NCBI RefSeq assembly: GCF_000350225.1
Contig: NW_005178916.1
Location: 62,001-126,000 of the forward strand
Direction of reading: 5' to 3'
DNA: 64,000 nucleotides
Source: Chondrus crispus
Taxonomy: Eukaryota > Rhodophyta > Florideophyceae > Gigartinales > Gigartinaceae
The notes beneath the pieces are model-generated. The model was not told where the DNA came from, searched no databases, and saw nothing but the letters and a program-made list of their open reading frames with translations. Position numbers and translations under genes: made by a program. Shown one piece after another: positions 31,052 through 41,192 of this stretch (the first letter of the stretch is position 1; the number at the start of each line of letters is the position of its first letter).

Positions 31052-34000
31052 TTATTCGTCCTCGAATAAGCTTGGAGGTGGGTAGTAGGTGATGGAGTCG
31101 AAGTAACGTTGAATAGAAGGCTTGTGGCTTGGAAGGTCTTGTTCGTCAATCCATTTGTCTTGAAGTATGTTTCCTGAGTTTTCTGATACTAAGAAATCGA
31201 TAGAGTCTTGAGTGTTGCGGTGGGAAATGATGTCAATTGTAGGCGGCATCTTGTCTTCGGTCTGAAATGCAGACTCGCGACCGATAGTTCTTCTATGTTG
31301 ATCATTGTAGTATGGTTTGAGAAGAGATATGTGGAATGTAGGATGAAGGTTTTGATATTTCTCTGGTAGTTGCAACTTGTATGCGTTTCCGGACGCTAGG
31401 ATGTCGATGACTTCGAATGGTCCAATGTACTTCGGTGATAACTTTTTGCTTCTTCCTGTCTTGAGTGGTAAGTTCTTCGTCGAGAGCATTACTTGGTCTC
31501 CTAGGTGAAATGAATGATCTCTTCTGTGTTTGTTGACTTGTTGGGCGTTTCGTTCGTTCGAAGCTGTGATGGACAGCTTTGCTATTTCATTAGCTCTTCT
31601 TATGTTCTCCAAAAACCTTTGTGTGGTCACAGTAGGTGTTTCTGATCCATCAGAGTGGAGGACGTCAGAAACAGAGAGTGGGTGCTGGCCATACTCTAGG
31701 AAAAAAGGAGTTTGTTTAGTTGTGTCACTTATGTGATTGTTGTACGCAAACTCGAGTCCTGGTAGGTGTTTACTCCAGTCTCTTTGCGTATAGCTAACAA
31801 AGCAACGTAGCATTTCTTGCAATGTTCTGAATGCCCTTTCTGATTGTCCATCAGTTTGAGGATGGAAGGCGGTTGATAAGTTTAACTTGACTCGTAGTAG
31901 CTTCATGATTTCCTTCCATAAAGTACTTGTGAATCTTGTGTCACGGTCTGATATTATCTTTCTTGGAAGACCGTGATGTTTGTATATCTCGTTGTAGAAC
32001 ACCTCTGCTGTATCTTTGGCAGTATGGTTTGATTCAATTGGAACAAAATGCGTGTGTTTCGAGAGTTTGTCCACAACAACAAGTATAGCAGTTTTGTTCG
32101 TATTCGTCCTCGGGAGGTCGAATATGAAGTCCATAGATATCTGTTCCCATTTCTTTAGTGGTGGCGGAAATGGTCTGAATTTTCCCAGTTTGTTCTGGGT
32201 TAGGCTTTTGGCTTCTTGACACTTTGGGCATGTCTTGATGTATTCGTGTAGTTCTTTGTTCATGCTAGGCCAATAAAAATGTCTCCTGACATATTGTAAG
32301 GTCTTTTTGAATCCTCGATGTGCACCAAAGAGAGATTCGTGATTGTCGTGCAACACGATTTCTCTGATCTTTCCTTTCGGAATACAGAGCCTATTCTCAA
32401 AGTAAAGGCGGTTTTTGTTCTTACTGAACGGAGCAGTTTGGGTTTCAAACGCATTCTTGAAATCGGGGTCCTTTCTGTACTCTCGTTCAAGGCTTTTGAG
32501 AATATTTTCATCCACCTGTACTAGTGTAAATGCCATCAACTGTTTCACAACACTGGCTGATGTCTGGTGCACTTCCTGGTACTGTCTCGATAATGCATCA
32601 GCTACTGTATTCTGCTTTCCCTTGATGTAATCAATGTGGTAGTCGAACTCTTGCATGAATTCAACCCATCTGGCTTGTTTTCGGGATAAGGTTCGTTGTG
32701 AATCCAAGTATTTCAATGGGTGATGGTCAGTCAGTATCTTAAACTTTGAGCCGTGTAGGTATGGTCTCCAAGTTTGTAAAGAGTACACAACAGCAAGAAG
32801 TTCTCTTTCATGTGTACTGTATCCTTGTTCTGCTTTATTCAGTTTCCGTGAAGCGTATGCTACTGGGCGGCATCCGGTTTCGTCAGTTTGCGTCAAGACA
32901 GCACCAACACCTGTTTGAGATGCGTCAGAAGTTACTTCATACGGTAAACTGGGATCTGCGTATCGCAGTACGGGAGCCTCTGTTAGTTTGCTCTTCAGTT
33001 CTTCAAATGCTCCTTTTGTGATGGCCCCCACTGAAAACGTGTACCTTTTCTTGTTAGATTAGATAAAGGAGTTGCTATCGTCGCAAAGTCCTTTACAAAT
33101 CTCCGGTAGTAGTTACAAAGACCAAGAAAGCTTTGAATTTGCTTTACATTACGAGGAGCTTCCCATTTTTGAACAGCTTCAATCTTCCTTGGGTTCACTT
33201 GAATACCATTCTCACTTATTATGTGGCCAAGGTACTCAAGATTATGACAAAGGAATTTACACTTTGAAAGCTTTCCGTATAGTTGATGCTCCTTCAATAT
33301 TTGCAGTATTGTCCTAAGATGGTTCAGATGATCCTCTTTCGTTTTACTGTAGATAAGGATGTCGTCTAAGTAGACAAGGACAAACTTATCTAAGTGTGGT
33401 CTGAAGATATTGTTCATGAGTGTCTGGAAGCATCCTGGAGCCCCTGTTAATCCAAAGGGCGTTACTAGGTATTCGTATTGACCATATCTAGTTCGGAATG
33501 CTGTCTTTTGAATATCAGCATCCCTCAACCTTATTTGATGATACCCCGATCTTAGATCAATGGTGGAGAAGTATTTCGATCCTCCTACTTGATCCCATAC
33601 TTCATCGATTCTCGGTAAGGGTACTTGGTTCTTAATAGTCTGTTTGTTGAGTGCTCGATAATCGATGCACATTCTTAGGCCACCGTCTTTCTTTGGAGTG
33701 AACAGGACAGGGCTACCCCAAGGACTTATACTTGGGCGTATGAATCCATTTTCAAGGGCTTCTTCTATCTGGTTCTTCATTTCTTCCAGCTCTTTTCTTG
33801 AAAGTTTATAGATGGGACCCGTTTTGGGTCTTGCATCCATTTCTAAGTCTATTCTCATTTCAACGGATCTTTTCGGAGGCAATCCTTTAGGCAGATCCTG
33901 CGGGAATACGCATCTGTATTCTCCCAGGAGTCTGTCTAACTGTTTCATGTAATCGTCCTTTTCACTAGTCTCTATAGTATTTTCTCCTTCCTCTTGAGAA

Positions 34001-34458
34001 GGTTTCAATACGACATGATATATGGTGCTTTTCTGCTTTTTCGCTAACCTCACGAACTGTTTACTCGTAAGCATGTATGTCAGGCGGGCTTCCTCATGCT
34101 TATGAGCCTTTGCGTCCAGAGTTATTAACCTTTCTTCCTGTTTAAGGAGCATACGGTTCATTTTCCAATCGATTAAAGGGTTGGCTTCGAATAACCACGC
34201 TTTGCCTAGGATTAAGTCGTAAGCAATCCAGTCCACCACGTATGGCCGTACGGTAATGGTAGCTTCCCCAATCCGTATGATAAGGTTCTCGCAACACCGT
34301 TCCATAGGAACAAGTGTTCGGTCCCATAGTTCTGCACTCAGGTTAGTATTCTCCTTTCTCAACTTCAATTTCTTTGCATATGCCTTTGATATTACTATTT
34401 CTTCGCACCCACTGTCTACCAGAACAGTGCAACGGGAATTGTCGGTTGCATCTTGCAC
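31052..34458 (-). CDS. pol region of gypsy C
   Basis: The protease site is VLVDSGCEE. Reverse transcriptase has [11 protein letters not shown]. RNase H has [15 protein letters not shown]. The integrase has an HHCC finger (HRGFKK, then CPKCQ), aspartates in SMDFIFDL and ISDRDTRF, and glutamate in [10 protein letters not shown]. The C-terminus holds [12 protein letters not shown] and then a weak chromodomain-like segment ([17 protein letters not shown]). The order is typical of gypsy. About one break lies within the region. Its integrase C-terminus differs clearly from those of F and G. Confidence 0.92.
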
Positions 34459-34788
34459 CTCCCCGTTGAATACTAGTAGAGCTTGCCTCTTTGTATTTCT
34501 TCTCTTCTTGTATGGTGAGAATGTACATACTTTGACGGACTCTTTACCGTTGTTCTCTCTTGAATACTGCTTCTTTTTGTCTTTTTGTTTTTTATCATTT
34601 TTTTTGTGTTTTTGTAGTTTTGTCTTCGGCTATAGTACATTTATCCGCCAATGTGCCGACTTCATTTAACGGAACAACTAGTTTTTCTTTTGGGTGAACG
34701 CGTTAGGTCTAGGCCTCTGATTGTTGTAGTGGTTTCTGGCTATGCAGTTTTGTTTACCACAGACGAAGCATAACCTATGCTCAATTCT

Positions 34789-35580
34789 TCACGATTTTTC
34801 TGCTGGGGACAGTTTCGTACTTCTGCGCGGTTGCATGTTCCCAATTTGCATTGGTGTAGGCGCAGAGGAGAAATTAGGCGTTGATCTTGCGAATCCAAAG
34901 TAGTTTTGACCACTATTGAAGAGACTATCAAGTCTGTCCGCAATTTTCATAGCGTCTTGTAATGATTGTGGTTCCGCCCGCTCGACCTCGATTCTTGTGC
35001 GGGTCTTAAGTCCCTGGCTGTAGTGGAATATCTGTTCCGCGGATGTCATACTTGGGATCTGCAAGAGCCATCTTGAGAACTCTCTATTATATTCCCGGAC
35101 AAAGGTTAACTTGCCCATTTGTTTTAGATCACTCAACATTTTTCTTGCGGTCAACTCTCTGTTCACAGGTTCAAAATAGTTTAATAGTTCTTTTTGAAAC
35201 TCATCATATGATGTTATAGCATTGTCATTTAGGTTTGCTAACTCCCACCATTGTAGTCCCGCACCCGTCATATAGCTTACGGCATAGTTGATTTTCGTAT
35301 TGTCATCGATTGTATTGCTGTGCGCTGCAAAAATATTTGCTATACTTTTCAACCAGCTTCGGGCATTTTCACCGTTGAATTTTTCAGGTTTGCCAGTTTT
35401 TAACAAAAGGCTATTGCTATTGCTATTCGTGGTATTTACGTTAGAAATAGATTGGGTGGCGATAGCAACAGCTTGATTTGTCTGAGCTATTTGCTCCTGT
35501 AATGACTGATTAGCTTGAGCTACTTGCTGGCGGAGAGAGCTGATCTCATTTTGCATTCGGATTATTGAATCTGGCTCCAT
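34789..35580 (-). CDS. gag of gypsy C
   Basis: The ATG at 35580 begins MEPDSIIRMQNEI. A Gln-rich coiled coil (about residues 5-45) comes before a canonical retrotransposon gag domain (PEKFNGENARSWLKSI, YMTGAGLQWWE, FQKELLNYFEP, LTFVREYNREFSRW). A Cys-rich knuckle segment is visible a little downstream in a different frame. The product would form the particle shell. Confidence 0.88.
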   Translation of the reverse strand: MEPDSIIRMQNEISSLRQQVAQANQSLQEQIAQTNQAVAIATQSISNVNTTNSNSNSLLLKTGKPEKFNGENARSWLKSIANIFAAHSNTIDDNTKINYAVSYMTGAGLQWWELANLNDNAITSYDEFQKELLNYFEPVNRELTARKMLSDLKQMGKLTFVREYNREFSRWLLQIPSMTSAEQIFHYSQGLKTRTRIEVERAEPQSLQDAMKIADRLDSLFNSGQNYFGFARSTPNFSSAPTPMQIGNMQPRRSTKLSPAEKS

Positions 35581-35656
35581 AGTGTACAGTAGACAATTTT
35601 CAAATTTTCAAACAAGGCAATTTTTTAATGCAAAATTTCTACTGTAGTCAACACCT

Positions 35657-36330
35657 CTAAATTGAACGTTTGGAGTATTTCTTGAAGTGCCCCAAGGTCT
35701 TCGATAGTACACCGGGGTTCGTTTTCCTTGGTTTAGTAACCTTGGTCCAACGTCCAATCACGCCCTTGCTGGATGCCAAGTGTACTAGTCGATGTAGTTC
35801 CTTGACACAGCGGCGGTGCTCGGCTTCAACCTTATGCGCGTTGAACAATAAGGCGTTCCTGTAGTTCGTATGACATAAATCGCACTTTATTGTAAGGATA
35901 TTAGAGTGCTCGCGGTTAAGGTTTTCGACAGCAGGGCCGAATCCACGGCTTAAAATGAGGTCCCTTATATGGGACTCAGACCGGTTGTGCTCCGGCCACG
36001 ATTGGTTGTACGGCTTGTTAAGTTGACAAGTGGAGCACTTCTCTCCGCTCGGTCCTGCGTTAGCCGACGGTAGCTCGAAGGTAGCCCCACGGTCGAGCTT
36101 ACCCCTTTCCAGAGCAATATTAAAAATTAACTCTTTTTCAGCCGGCAGCGGTGTTGCAATCTTGTTAGCCGAGGTAGATTGGCTCTGAGCTTGAATTTCG
36201 ACTTGTTTGTCGACAATAATTGGCTCCGGCTCGCTATTGGTGCTGCCTGTGCCACGTGTGGAATCTGCGCTGTTGGTGTTGATTTCGCAAACTGGAAAAT
36301 TTTTGGTAAAAAATAGGGTTAGATCGATTT
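35657..36330 (-). CDS. Extra frame of gypsy C upstream of gag, two C2H2 zinc fingers
   Basis: An open frame of about 220 codons fills the leader between the 5' LTR and gag. Its first part is acidic and Ser/Thr/Gln-rich. Two fingers follow with exactly the same spacing, C-x2-C-x12-H-x5-H, starting CSTCQLNKPY and CDLCHTNYRN, and then a basic Lys/Arg-rich tail. The frame contains no ATG. The sequence before VCEINTN has a CTAAC, a pyrimidine run and CAG, as in a 3' splice site, so an upstream exon in the LTR is possible. A zinc-finger frame in front of gag is not part of the usual gypsy layout. Function unknown: it could bind DNA or the element's RNA. Confidence 0.6.
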
Positions 36331-36345
36331 GGCGATGCTACCACT

Positions 36346-36840
36346 TTTAGCGGTGCGCAGGGTTATTAAAATGAACAGAGTGACTTACTTGTGTTGAATG
36401 GTTTTGCAAAGCGGTTCTTAAGTTGGACACACTTGGGGTTGCAGGTTGGGTGGCTCTCAGGGTTAGTGAGTGGTTGTGCCTGACCCCTTTTGCTTTCCCC
36501 GTCCGAACGCCGCGCCTTTTATAGAAATCGTAGCTGAAACTTAGAACAATACAGTACCTGCTAGACTATAATAAACTATCCTTTCACTCTACAAGTAATC
36601 TCCATACCATCGCTTATGTCCTTGCCTTCAATCTCCCCGACCATCCTCTTTAGTACTAGTGGATACTGTACTCCTCCTTTGACAATTCTTTTAGGTATGG
36701 CATAGAAATTATGTTGTAGTTCTATGGCATCCTTTTAAAGAATGGAGGAGCCAGTCCATTCAGGAAAGACACGCGCAGTATGTTTATAAAAAGTAAAACT
36801 ACAAAGACATACATACTGTGCTTGTCCTTCAACTGTTACA
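36346..36840 (-). repeat. 5' LTR of gypsy C
   Basis: This 495-bp copy ends at the right-hand GAACA duplication. A TTTATAAAAAG stretch lies at 36782-36792 and TTTTATAGAA near 36516, either of which could serve as TATA sequence. Confidence 0.95.
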
Positions 36841-37322
36841 GAACACAACAGAATGCTCTTCTGCGACAATTCAAGAAATGGGTTGTTTTGGTGTGGCGAT
36901 GTAACTACATTCGCTCGCTTCTGGAGCTGTTTGTCGGTTAGGATAACAGTCTCGGTAGGTCTTTTCTTCGAATTCTGCCCACAAGCGTGGCAAGAATGAA
37001 TTTCAGATACCGGAAAAGGGTCGGCTGTAACAGGCCTTAATTGGCAAGCCATTGCCGAAAGTCGCTCTGATGGATTTCAGGTCTTAAATTTGGCACATAG
37101 TTTTGTAACAGGGTAAAGGGAGGAGAGACGAATGTGGGCGGGTAGACGCAGACTGAGGATGAGAGAGAGAGTCTGACAAAGTTAGAGCGGTACATGGGAC
37201 TGAAAAAGATGGATATTTAGAGGGCGACGGGGGTTTTTGTTGCGTAAATTTTGTGATATGTGGGATCATACCCACTCTGAAAACTACAAATTCCGAATTT
37301 TTCAAAGCGGACGGACTGTTTG

Positions 37323-37459
37323 GGTGAAGTTGGTGAAGATTTGAGTGAGGCCGGTGAGGTGGCCGGTGAGTTTCACGCACAGACGGTGATTCACCGAATT
37401 CACTTAATTTTCACCGAAATTCCAGCGTGACGGAATTCTTGCACGCAGGTGGCACGGGG
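37323..37459. repeat. Right terminal inverted repeat of A, outer part
   Basis: The sequence complements 21294-21430, including the GGTGAAGATTTGAGTGAGG type direct repeats and the terminus ACGGGG. It resumes directly after the TTTG duplication made by transposon B. Confidence 0.88.
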
Positions 37460-37463
37460 ATAG

Positions 37464-39298
37464 AGCCCTCAACGCAATGTTTCGATGCTACTAGTATAAA
37501 GTTAGCTTAAAGAAAAATACTTTCTGTAAGCCGGCTTTTCCTTTTGAACACCTTTATATGCATCCACAAGTTGGGTTTCGCTAGAATTGACAAGCAAATG
37601 CTTTACCTGCGGTGATGGCCTTCTGGTTTTTTTAAAAAAACGAGGTGAAATCGTGCGTTGGGTTGTCTAGAAAAAATAAAATAAATTTTTTCCTCATGTG
37701 ACGACTAACGGTCCGATAGACACAGAAGATCCAAACAAAGTGTTGCCTTTCCCCGTTTCGCGGTATCCTGGTTGATCGCAGTACCAGTATGCGCTTCGGA
37801 AAGTTTTCCTGCAGTTCAAAGAGCGCCAAACCAACGTGCAGTACACACTGTACAGTACTACGCATTGTCGCAGGGTTCTGATCTACAGCCGCTTAGCTTA
37901 GCAGCGCGATAATGGATTGGCGACACGCTCCCAATAATACCTGTCCACATTTGGTCCTACAGAATTGCAAGCAGTGGCAAGCAGGGCAGTTGTCTGCTCT
38001 GTGGAGTGAGTTCTTATGTAAAGTTTACAGACTTTGTGCCGTAGACTCTACGGCATTTATGACGGGTCTGCTTACCTCTACGGCGTAGAGGTAAACAGAC
38101 CCGTCATAAATGACAAGTCTACAGCAAGCACCTACACGTGTACCGGTTTTGAGGAAACATGCAAACATTGGATCTTACAGCCGAAATCAACGCAGAATAG
38201 GCTCTGCACATGGCAAGCGGGAAACCCATCATGCTGTTTCCCTCTTAGGATGGCGACGAAATTCAACAGGAAAAACAACATAGCCCCTATTTAATCAATG
38301 CCAGTCTCATCAAACGCCCTCTCTGTCATCTGCATGACTTACAAAGCAGATGCACATTAATTTGTCGACAGGAGCTCCTCAAGAATTTCTTTCTTGTCCT
38401 GCCAGGACATGGCGAGATGCCGCTTCGCCCACCACGCATCAAGAACCGATGAGCCATATTGTACAGAAGGGATCGTGTCCAGCTCCGTTCTTTCCAGGTC
38501 AAGCGCAGGCGGACATCTCGTTACCATGATGGCCGGCATTTGCATGAACATTATGTCAACACTTTTGCCTTCATCCGGATTCGGTGACCATATACGTTTG
38601 CGCACGTGCTACTAATATCTCCAGCTCAGCCCCGGCTTTCTAAATATAGTGCAATGTTGTCGTCTTGAAAAAGGATGCTGTGGAACACGATGATTCAATA
38701 GAGATAGGTTTTTGGGACTCATGAGTATATCTTGGGTGAGACGTGAGACTTCGTGGATGCAGAGGAGCCCAGGATGCAAATTACGTGCTCCAGCTAATAT
38801 GCGAGCGAGACTCAGTGAAGACTTACAAACATGTAAGCGGTCTATTCTGAAGGACAGATAAAGCCAAGCCATTCCTTCGTCATCTCCAACCCCTGCCTCG
38901 AGGCCGAAGGCTACGTACGATCGTACCTGTGAGAAAATCGCGCCACGGCCGGCCACAATCCACCTGGGTGAGAGCCGGCAAGACACTTCTGGTTCAGAAT
39001 AGGAGTTCGGTTGTATATTAGTTTATCGTTCAACGTAGAGTACAGAATAGAATGGGCACACAATCGGTGGTCAATTTCGAAACAACCAAGAATATACCTG
39101 ACAACAACGAACAAGGTGTTTGTGTCGCAGTCGTTTGAGAGGTGCTACAAAGCGTTGTAGTTGATCCGTTTGTGAGTACAATGCCCTGGCGAGATTCGAA
39201 AAAATACATCTTTCAAGTCGCGTGGTATAAATACCATTGACGGTAGTCAGGGCCGAGAGAGCGCAAACGAATAAGTTGACAGAGTCAAAGAGCGCAGC
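37464..39298. other. Region between transposon A and the desaturase; remnants only
   Basis: The first 300 bases include a copy (37640-37745) of the sequence left of A, inverted. Minus-strand open stretches at 38357-38605 and 38612-38986 read as protein-like text (AWWAKRHLAMSWQDKKE; GMAWLYLSFRIDRLHVC), but they lie in different frames, lack good starts and match nothing I know. They may be remnants of one gene. The 3' untranslated region of the desaturase should occupy the last 100-200 bases. Confidence 0.4.
38054..38112. repeat. Near-perfect hairpin, 28-base arms
   Basis: Arms CATTTATGACGGGTCTG and CTTACCTCTAC pair with their complement after a three-base loop (GGC), with one mismatch. A smaller hairpin (GCCGTAG and CTACGGC) overlaps the left side. 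It has the shape of a small-RNA precursor or a tiny fold-back element. Confidence 0.7.
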
Positions 39299-40372
39299 CT
39301 ACCGCTCCTTCTTTGTAAAAGCGTCAGCACCTGGTGATGCCTTCTCATTCATTTCGCGCTCCACTTCAAAGCGATTTGACAAACTCCACTTGCGCTCGAA
39401 GATGAAATCTTTCAAGAGCTCGGAGTAGCTCGTATAAGCGAATAGGGTATCATAGTACTCCGGCGCCATGGCCTTGAGAGCGGGCAATTTATTCCATGGG
39501 ACGGATGGAAAATCGTGGTGCTCGACATGATAGCCAATGGCAAATGCGAAGCGGTTTGCAATACCATAATACGAGTAGGTGGCTTGGAAGGGCTGAGTCG
39601 GATAATGCTCCTGGATCCAACGCGCTCCGAGTGGGTGAAGTCCGATGGAGGAGATGCTAGCAAATGCTAGAAAGAAGATAGGCTTCCATCCGAAGTACAG
39701 GACAATAGGGGCGAGGGAAGCAATGTTTGTGGCCCAATTGAGCGCCATCCACATGACTTCGATGCCCTTAGGAATTCGGTATGTGTAGAAGATGGTGCGG
39801 AGAGCTTGAACAATGAAGAAAAACGCCAGCCAGATAGACTTACGGAAAGGGGAATTTCCGATTAGACGGGCCTCCCACTCAAAGGGAACATCTGGGTCTT
39901 TGTACGCTCGGTTGAGTTCGATATGATGCAGGATGTGATAGTAGCGGAACATCATGGCCGAGGGGAAAACATGGGGGATATTGCACAAGAGAAGGACAAC
40001 ACGGTTGGACCAGACATTGCGGAAGACGAGGTTGTGGGTAGCATCATGAATGAGGACCCATAGAGCATGGTCGACTATGGCGCCCACTGTGTAGCTGACT
40101 ACCAAAGCGGCCCACGTAGGGAGAAAAGAAGTAGCTGCCACAGCGAGGGTTACCTGGAAGAAGACGAGGGCAAGGGACCAAAGCGCTGTGGGCGGATGGA
40201 TGCCGAAGAGGGATGAGACATCGGGATGAGCTGCGAGGATCTCTGCGCGGCGCTGCCCGTGCGGGTGCTTGCGGTTCTTTGCACGGGCCACGACGGCTTC
40301 GGCGGCTTCGGTGGAGAGGAGGTTGCTGCGAGCGGAAGCTTCCGGGGTGGATCGTTCGGCGCCTTTACCCAT
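39299..40372 (-). CDS. DES1: Sphingolipid delta-4 desaturase (dihydroceramide desaturase)
   Basis: This single-exon gene of 357 codons starts at the ATG at 40372 and ends in TAG. The enzyme puts the 4,5-trans double bond into dihydroceramide, giving ceramide, in the ER membrane, using a di-iron centre and electrons from cytochrome b5. Three His boxes are intact: HDATH (109-113), HILHH (146-150) and HVEHH (282-286), the last within the family hallmark GYHVEHHDFPSVPWNKLP. Hydrophobic segments lie at about 63-105, 122-135, 180-200 and 212-243. HPLGARWIQEHY and TYSYYG also match DES1 proteins. Length is normal and no fused cytochrome b5 domain is present. A delta-4/C4-hydroxylase dual function cannot be excluded. 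It is the clearest host gene in the window. Confidence 0.93.
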   Translation of the reverse strand: MGKGAERSTPEASARSNLLSTEAAEAVVARAKNRKHPHGQRRAEILAAHPDVSSLFGIHPPTALWSLALVFFQVTLAVAATSFLPTWAALVVSYTVGAIVDHALWVLIHDATHNLVFRNVWSNRVVLLLCNIPHVFPSAMMFRYYHILHHIELNRAYKDPDVPFEWEARLIGNSPFRKSIWLAFFFIVQALRTIFYTYRIPKGIEVMWMALNWATNIASLAPIVLYFGWKPIFFLAFASISSIGLHPLGARWIQEHYPTQPFQATYSYYGIANRFAFAIGYHVEHHDFPSVPWNKLPALKAMAPEYYDTLFAYTSYSELLKDFIFERKWSLSNRFEVEREMNEKASPGADAFTKKER

Positions 40373-41000
40373 GGTTTCGTTTAGGGGGTGGAGCGCTGGG
40401 GAGGGGGGGTGAAAGGCCTGTGGCGCGGGTTGAGAGGGATGAGGCCGTTAAGTAAAAAAGAATGGGGCAGGGGTACACGCGTAGGTGCCAGCGATGAGAG
40501 ACAAGAGGGGGGCGCCGTTGTGGACTTGATGTGGGAGGGGTTTGGGAAGGAAATTGTAGAAATATTGAAGAAATATGGGCGGGATGAAACAGCGATGACA
40601 TAGGTATGAGGATGATTGGCTGGATCGGGAATTCGTTTTTAAAAGTTTTTTTTTTACGGCGAATTGAGTGGACAACTAGTCGCGGATTGATTGGTAGGAA
40701 AAGACGAAAATTAAAAAAAACAATCCATGCATGGTGCATTGCTGTTCAATGTATCGACCGAAGTGCGAAAGTACACATCGAACACGTGTTATATCGCTTT
40801 CCAAGACCAGCGAGCGGATCTCGCTGCGGTCACCTGCATCCTTATTCATCTGTTCTGCTCGTTCTTATACTGTAAAGGTATGGTATCCAAGGGTGATGTA
40901 CGGAACCCTTGGTACTGCTTGTACAAGCATCAAGCAGATTTAGCATCATCCTTCCGAAGGCTTTTGCTTCCACCTCTCCCCTCATCAACTGCGCGACGAA
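40373..41000. other. Shared upstream region of desaturase and small Cys-rich gene
   Basis: The two genes point away from each other, so this 628-base interval probably holds both promoters. It has a purine-rich run next to the desaturase start, A/T runs (40640-40720) and a pyrimidine-rich leader before 41001. I see no clear TATA box. Confidence 0.4.
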
Positions 41001-41192
41001 ATGACTTCAAATCCGAGTGCTGTGCAAGGCGCATCATGCAATCATTGGACCTCTTCTCATTGCAAGTCCCGTACCATCTCCAAGGCCCTCGCGAAAGCGC
41101 TCGCCAAGGAGCTGGCAACCTCAGGCTCTTGTTGCTGCTGCTCCAAGAAATGCGAAGCCATTAAAATCAAGGTCAAGGTGAAGAAGCTCTAA
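41001..41192 (+). CDS. Small Cys/Lys-rich protein (63 residues), possibly metal-binding
   Basis: The frame runs from ATG (MTSNPSAVQGASCNHW) to TAA. It has seven Cys: two in SCNHW and SHCKS, a run SCCCCS near residue 45 and one in KKCEA. A helical Lys/Ala stretch (SKALAKALAKEL) lies between them, and the C-terminus is strongly basic (IKIKVKVKKL). AAG, GCC and CTC codons dominate, and a clean pyrimidine-rich leader lies upstream, both of which argue for a real gene. The Cys run suggests a metallothionein-like or secreted-peptide-like role, but no family is recognised and there is no signal peptide. A chance open frame of this length remains possible. Confidence 0.5.
   Translation: MTSNPSAVQGASCNHWTSSHCKSRTISKALAKALAKELATSGSCCCCSKKCEAIKIKVKVKKL

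Larger units (their letters stand above)
30536..36840 (-). mobile_element. Ty3/gypsy retrotransposon C, 6.3 kb, young
   Basis: Two 495-bp LTRs flank gag and pol, and GAACA is duplicated at 30531-30535 and 36841-36845. The LTRs begin TGTAAC in the sense direction and differ at only about one position, so insertion was recent. A purine tract (AAAGGGGGAGGAGT) precedes the 3' LTR, and a possible primer site (TGGTAGCATCG) lies two bases after the 5' LTR. It is nearly whole, with about two or three breaks. It differs from F and G in clade, in having no antisense gene, and in an extra frame upstream of gag. Confidence 0.95.
28240..37052 (-). pseudogene. Transposase-like gene of transposon B, split by gypsy C
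   Basis: The N-terminus begins with the ATG at 37052 (MACQLRPVTADPF) and carries a CHACG pair. It is cut at 36845 by element C and resumes below 30530 (VILEGMGRNRALPYN). Later pieces have LHFDERFKRDEAACRYC and LWASVIIDMASNKQN, where the Asp could be a first DDE residue. The last 190 codons (28809-28240) end in a tesmin/TSO1-like CXC cluster (CKCNQRC, CSCLKHGVGC, CECNFLKC). CXC modules bind DNA in chromatin proteins and recur in transposon ORFs. Adjacent pieces lie in different frames (near 29850, 29500, 29230 and 28850), so the gene is dead even without element C. Confidence 0.55.
26921..37318. mobile_element. DNA transposon B (unclassified), interrupted by gypsy C
   Basis: The terminal inverted repeats are about 28 bases: CAGTCCATCAGATTTGACAA on the left, against the inverted right end CAGTCCGTCCGCTTTGAAAA. 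TTTG is duplicated at 26917-26920 and 37319-37322, and sequence on both sides joins into the right repeat of A, which confirms the insertion. Without element C it is about 4.1 kb. It holds a minus-strand transposase-like gene and a convergent plus-strand reading frame. Four-base duplication would suit Sola or piggyBac relatives, but I cannot place it. Confidence 0.8.
21294..37459 (-). mobile_element. DNA transposon A, piggyBac-like with nuclease domain, interrupted by B and C
   Basis: The ends are CCCCGTCCCACCTGCG on the left and the inverted match ending GGTGGCACGGGG on the right. Direct duplications of ATAG lie at 21290-21293 and 37460-37463. Without the nested elements A is about 5.8 kb: two terminal inverted repeats of about 855 bp around one minus-strand transposase gene. 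Transposon B sits 137 bases inside the right end. The four-base duplication agrees with a piggyBac relationship in length, but not with that family's TTAA. Confidence 0.85.

Noticed and set aside
38357-38986. Two protein-like minus-strand frames near the desaturase as a host gene
   Set aside because: They are in different frames, lack good starts and match no family I know. Kept only as possible remnants.
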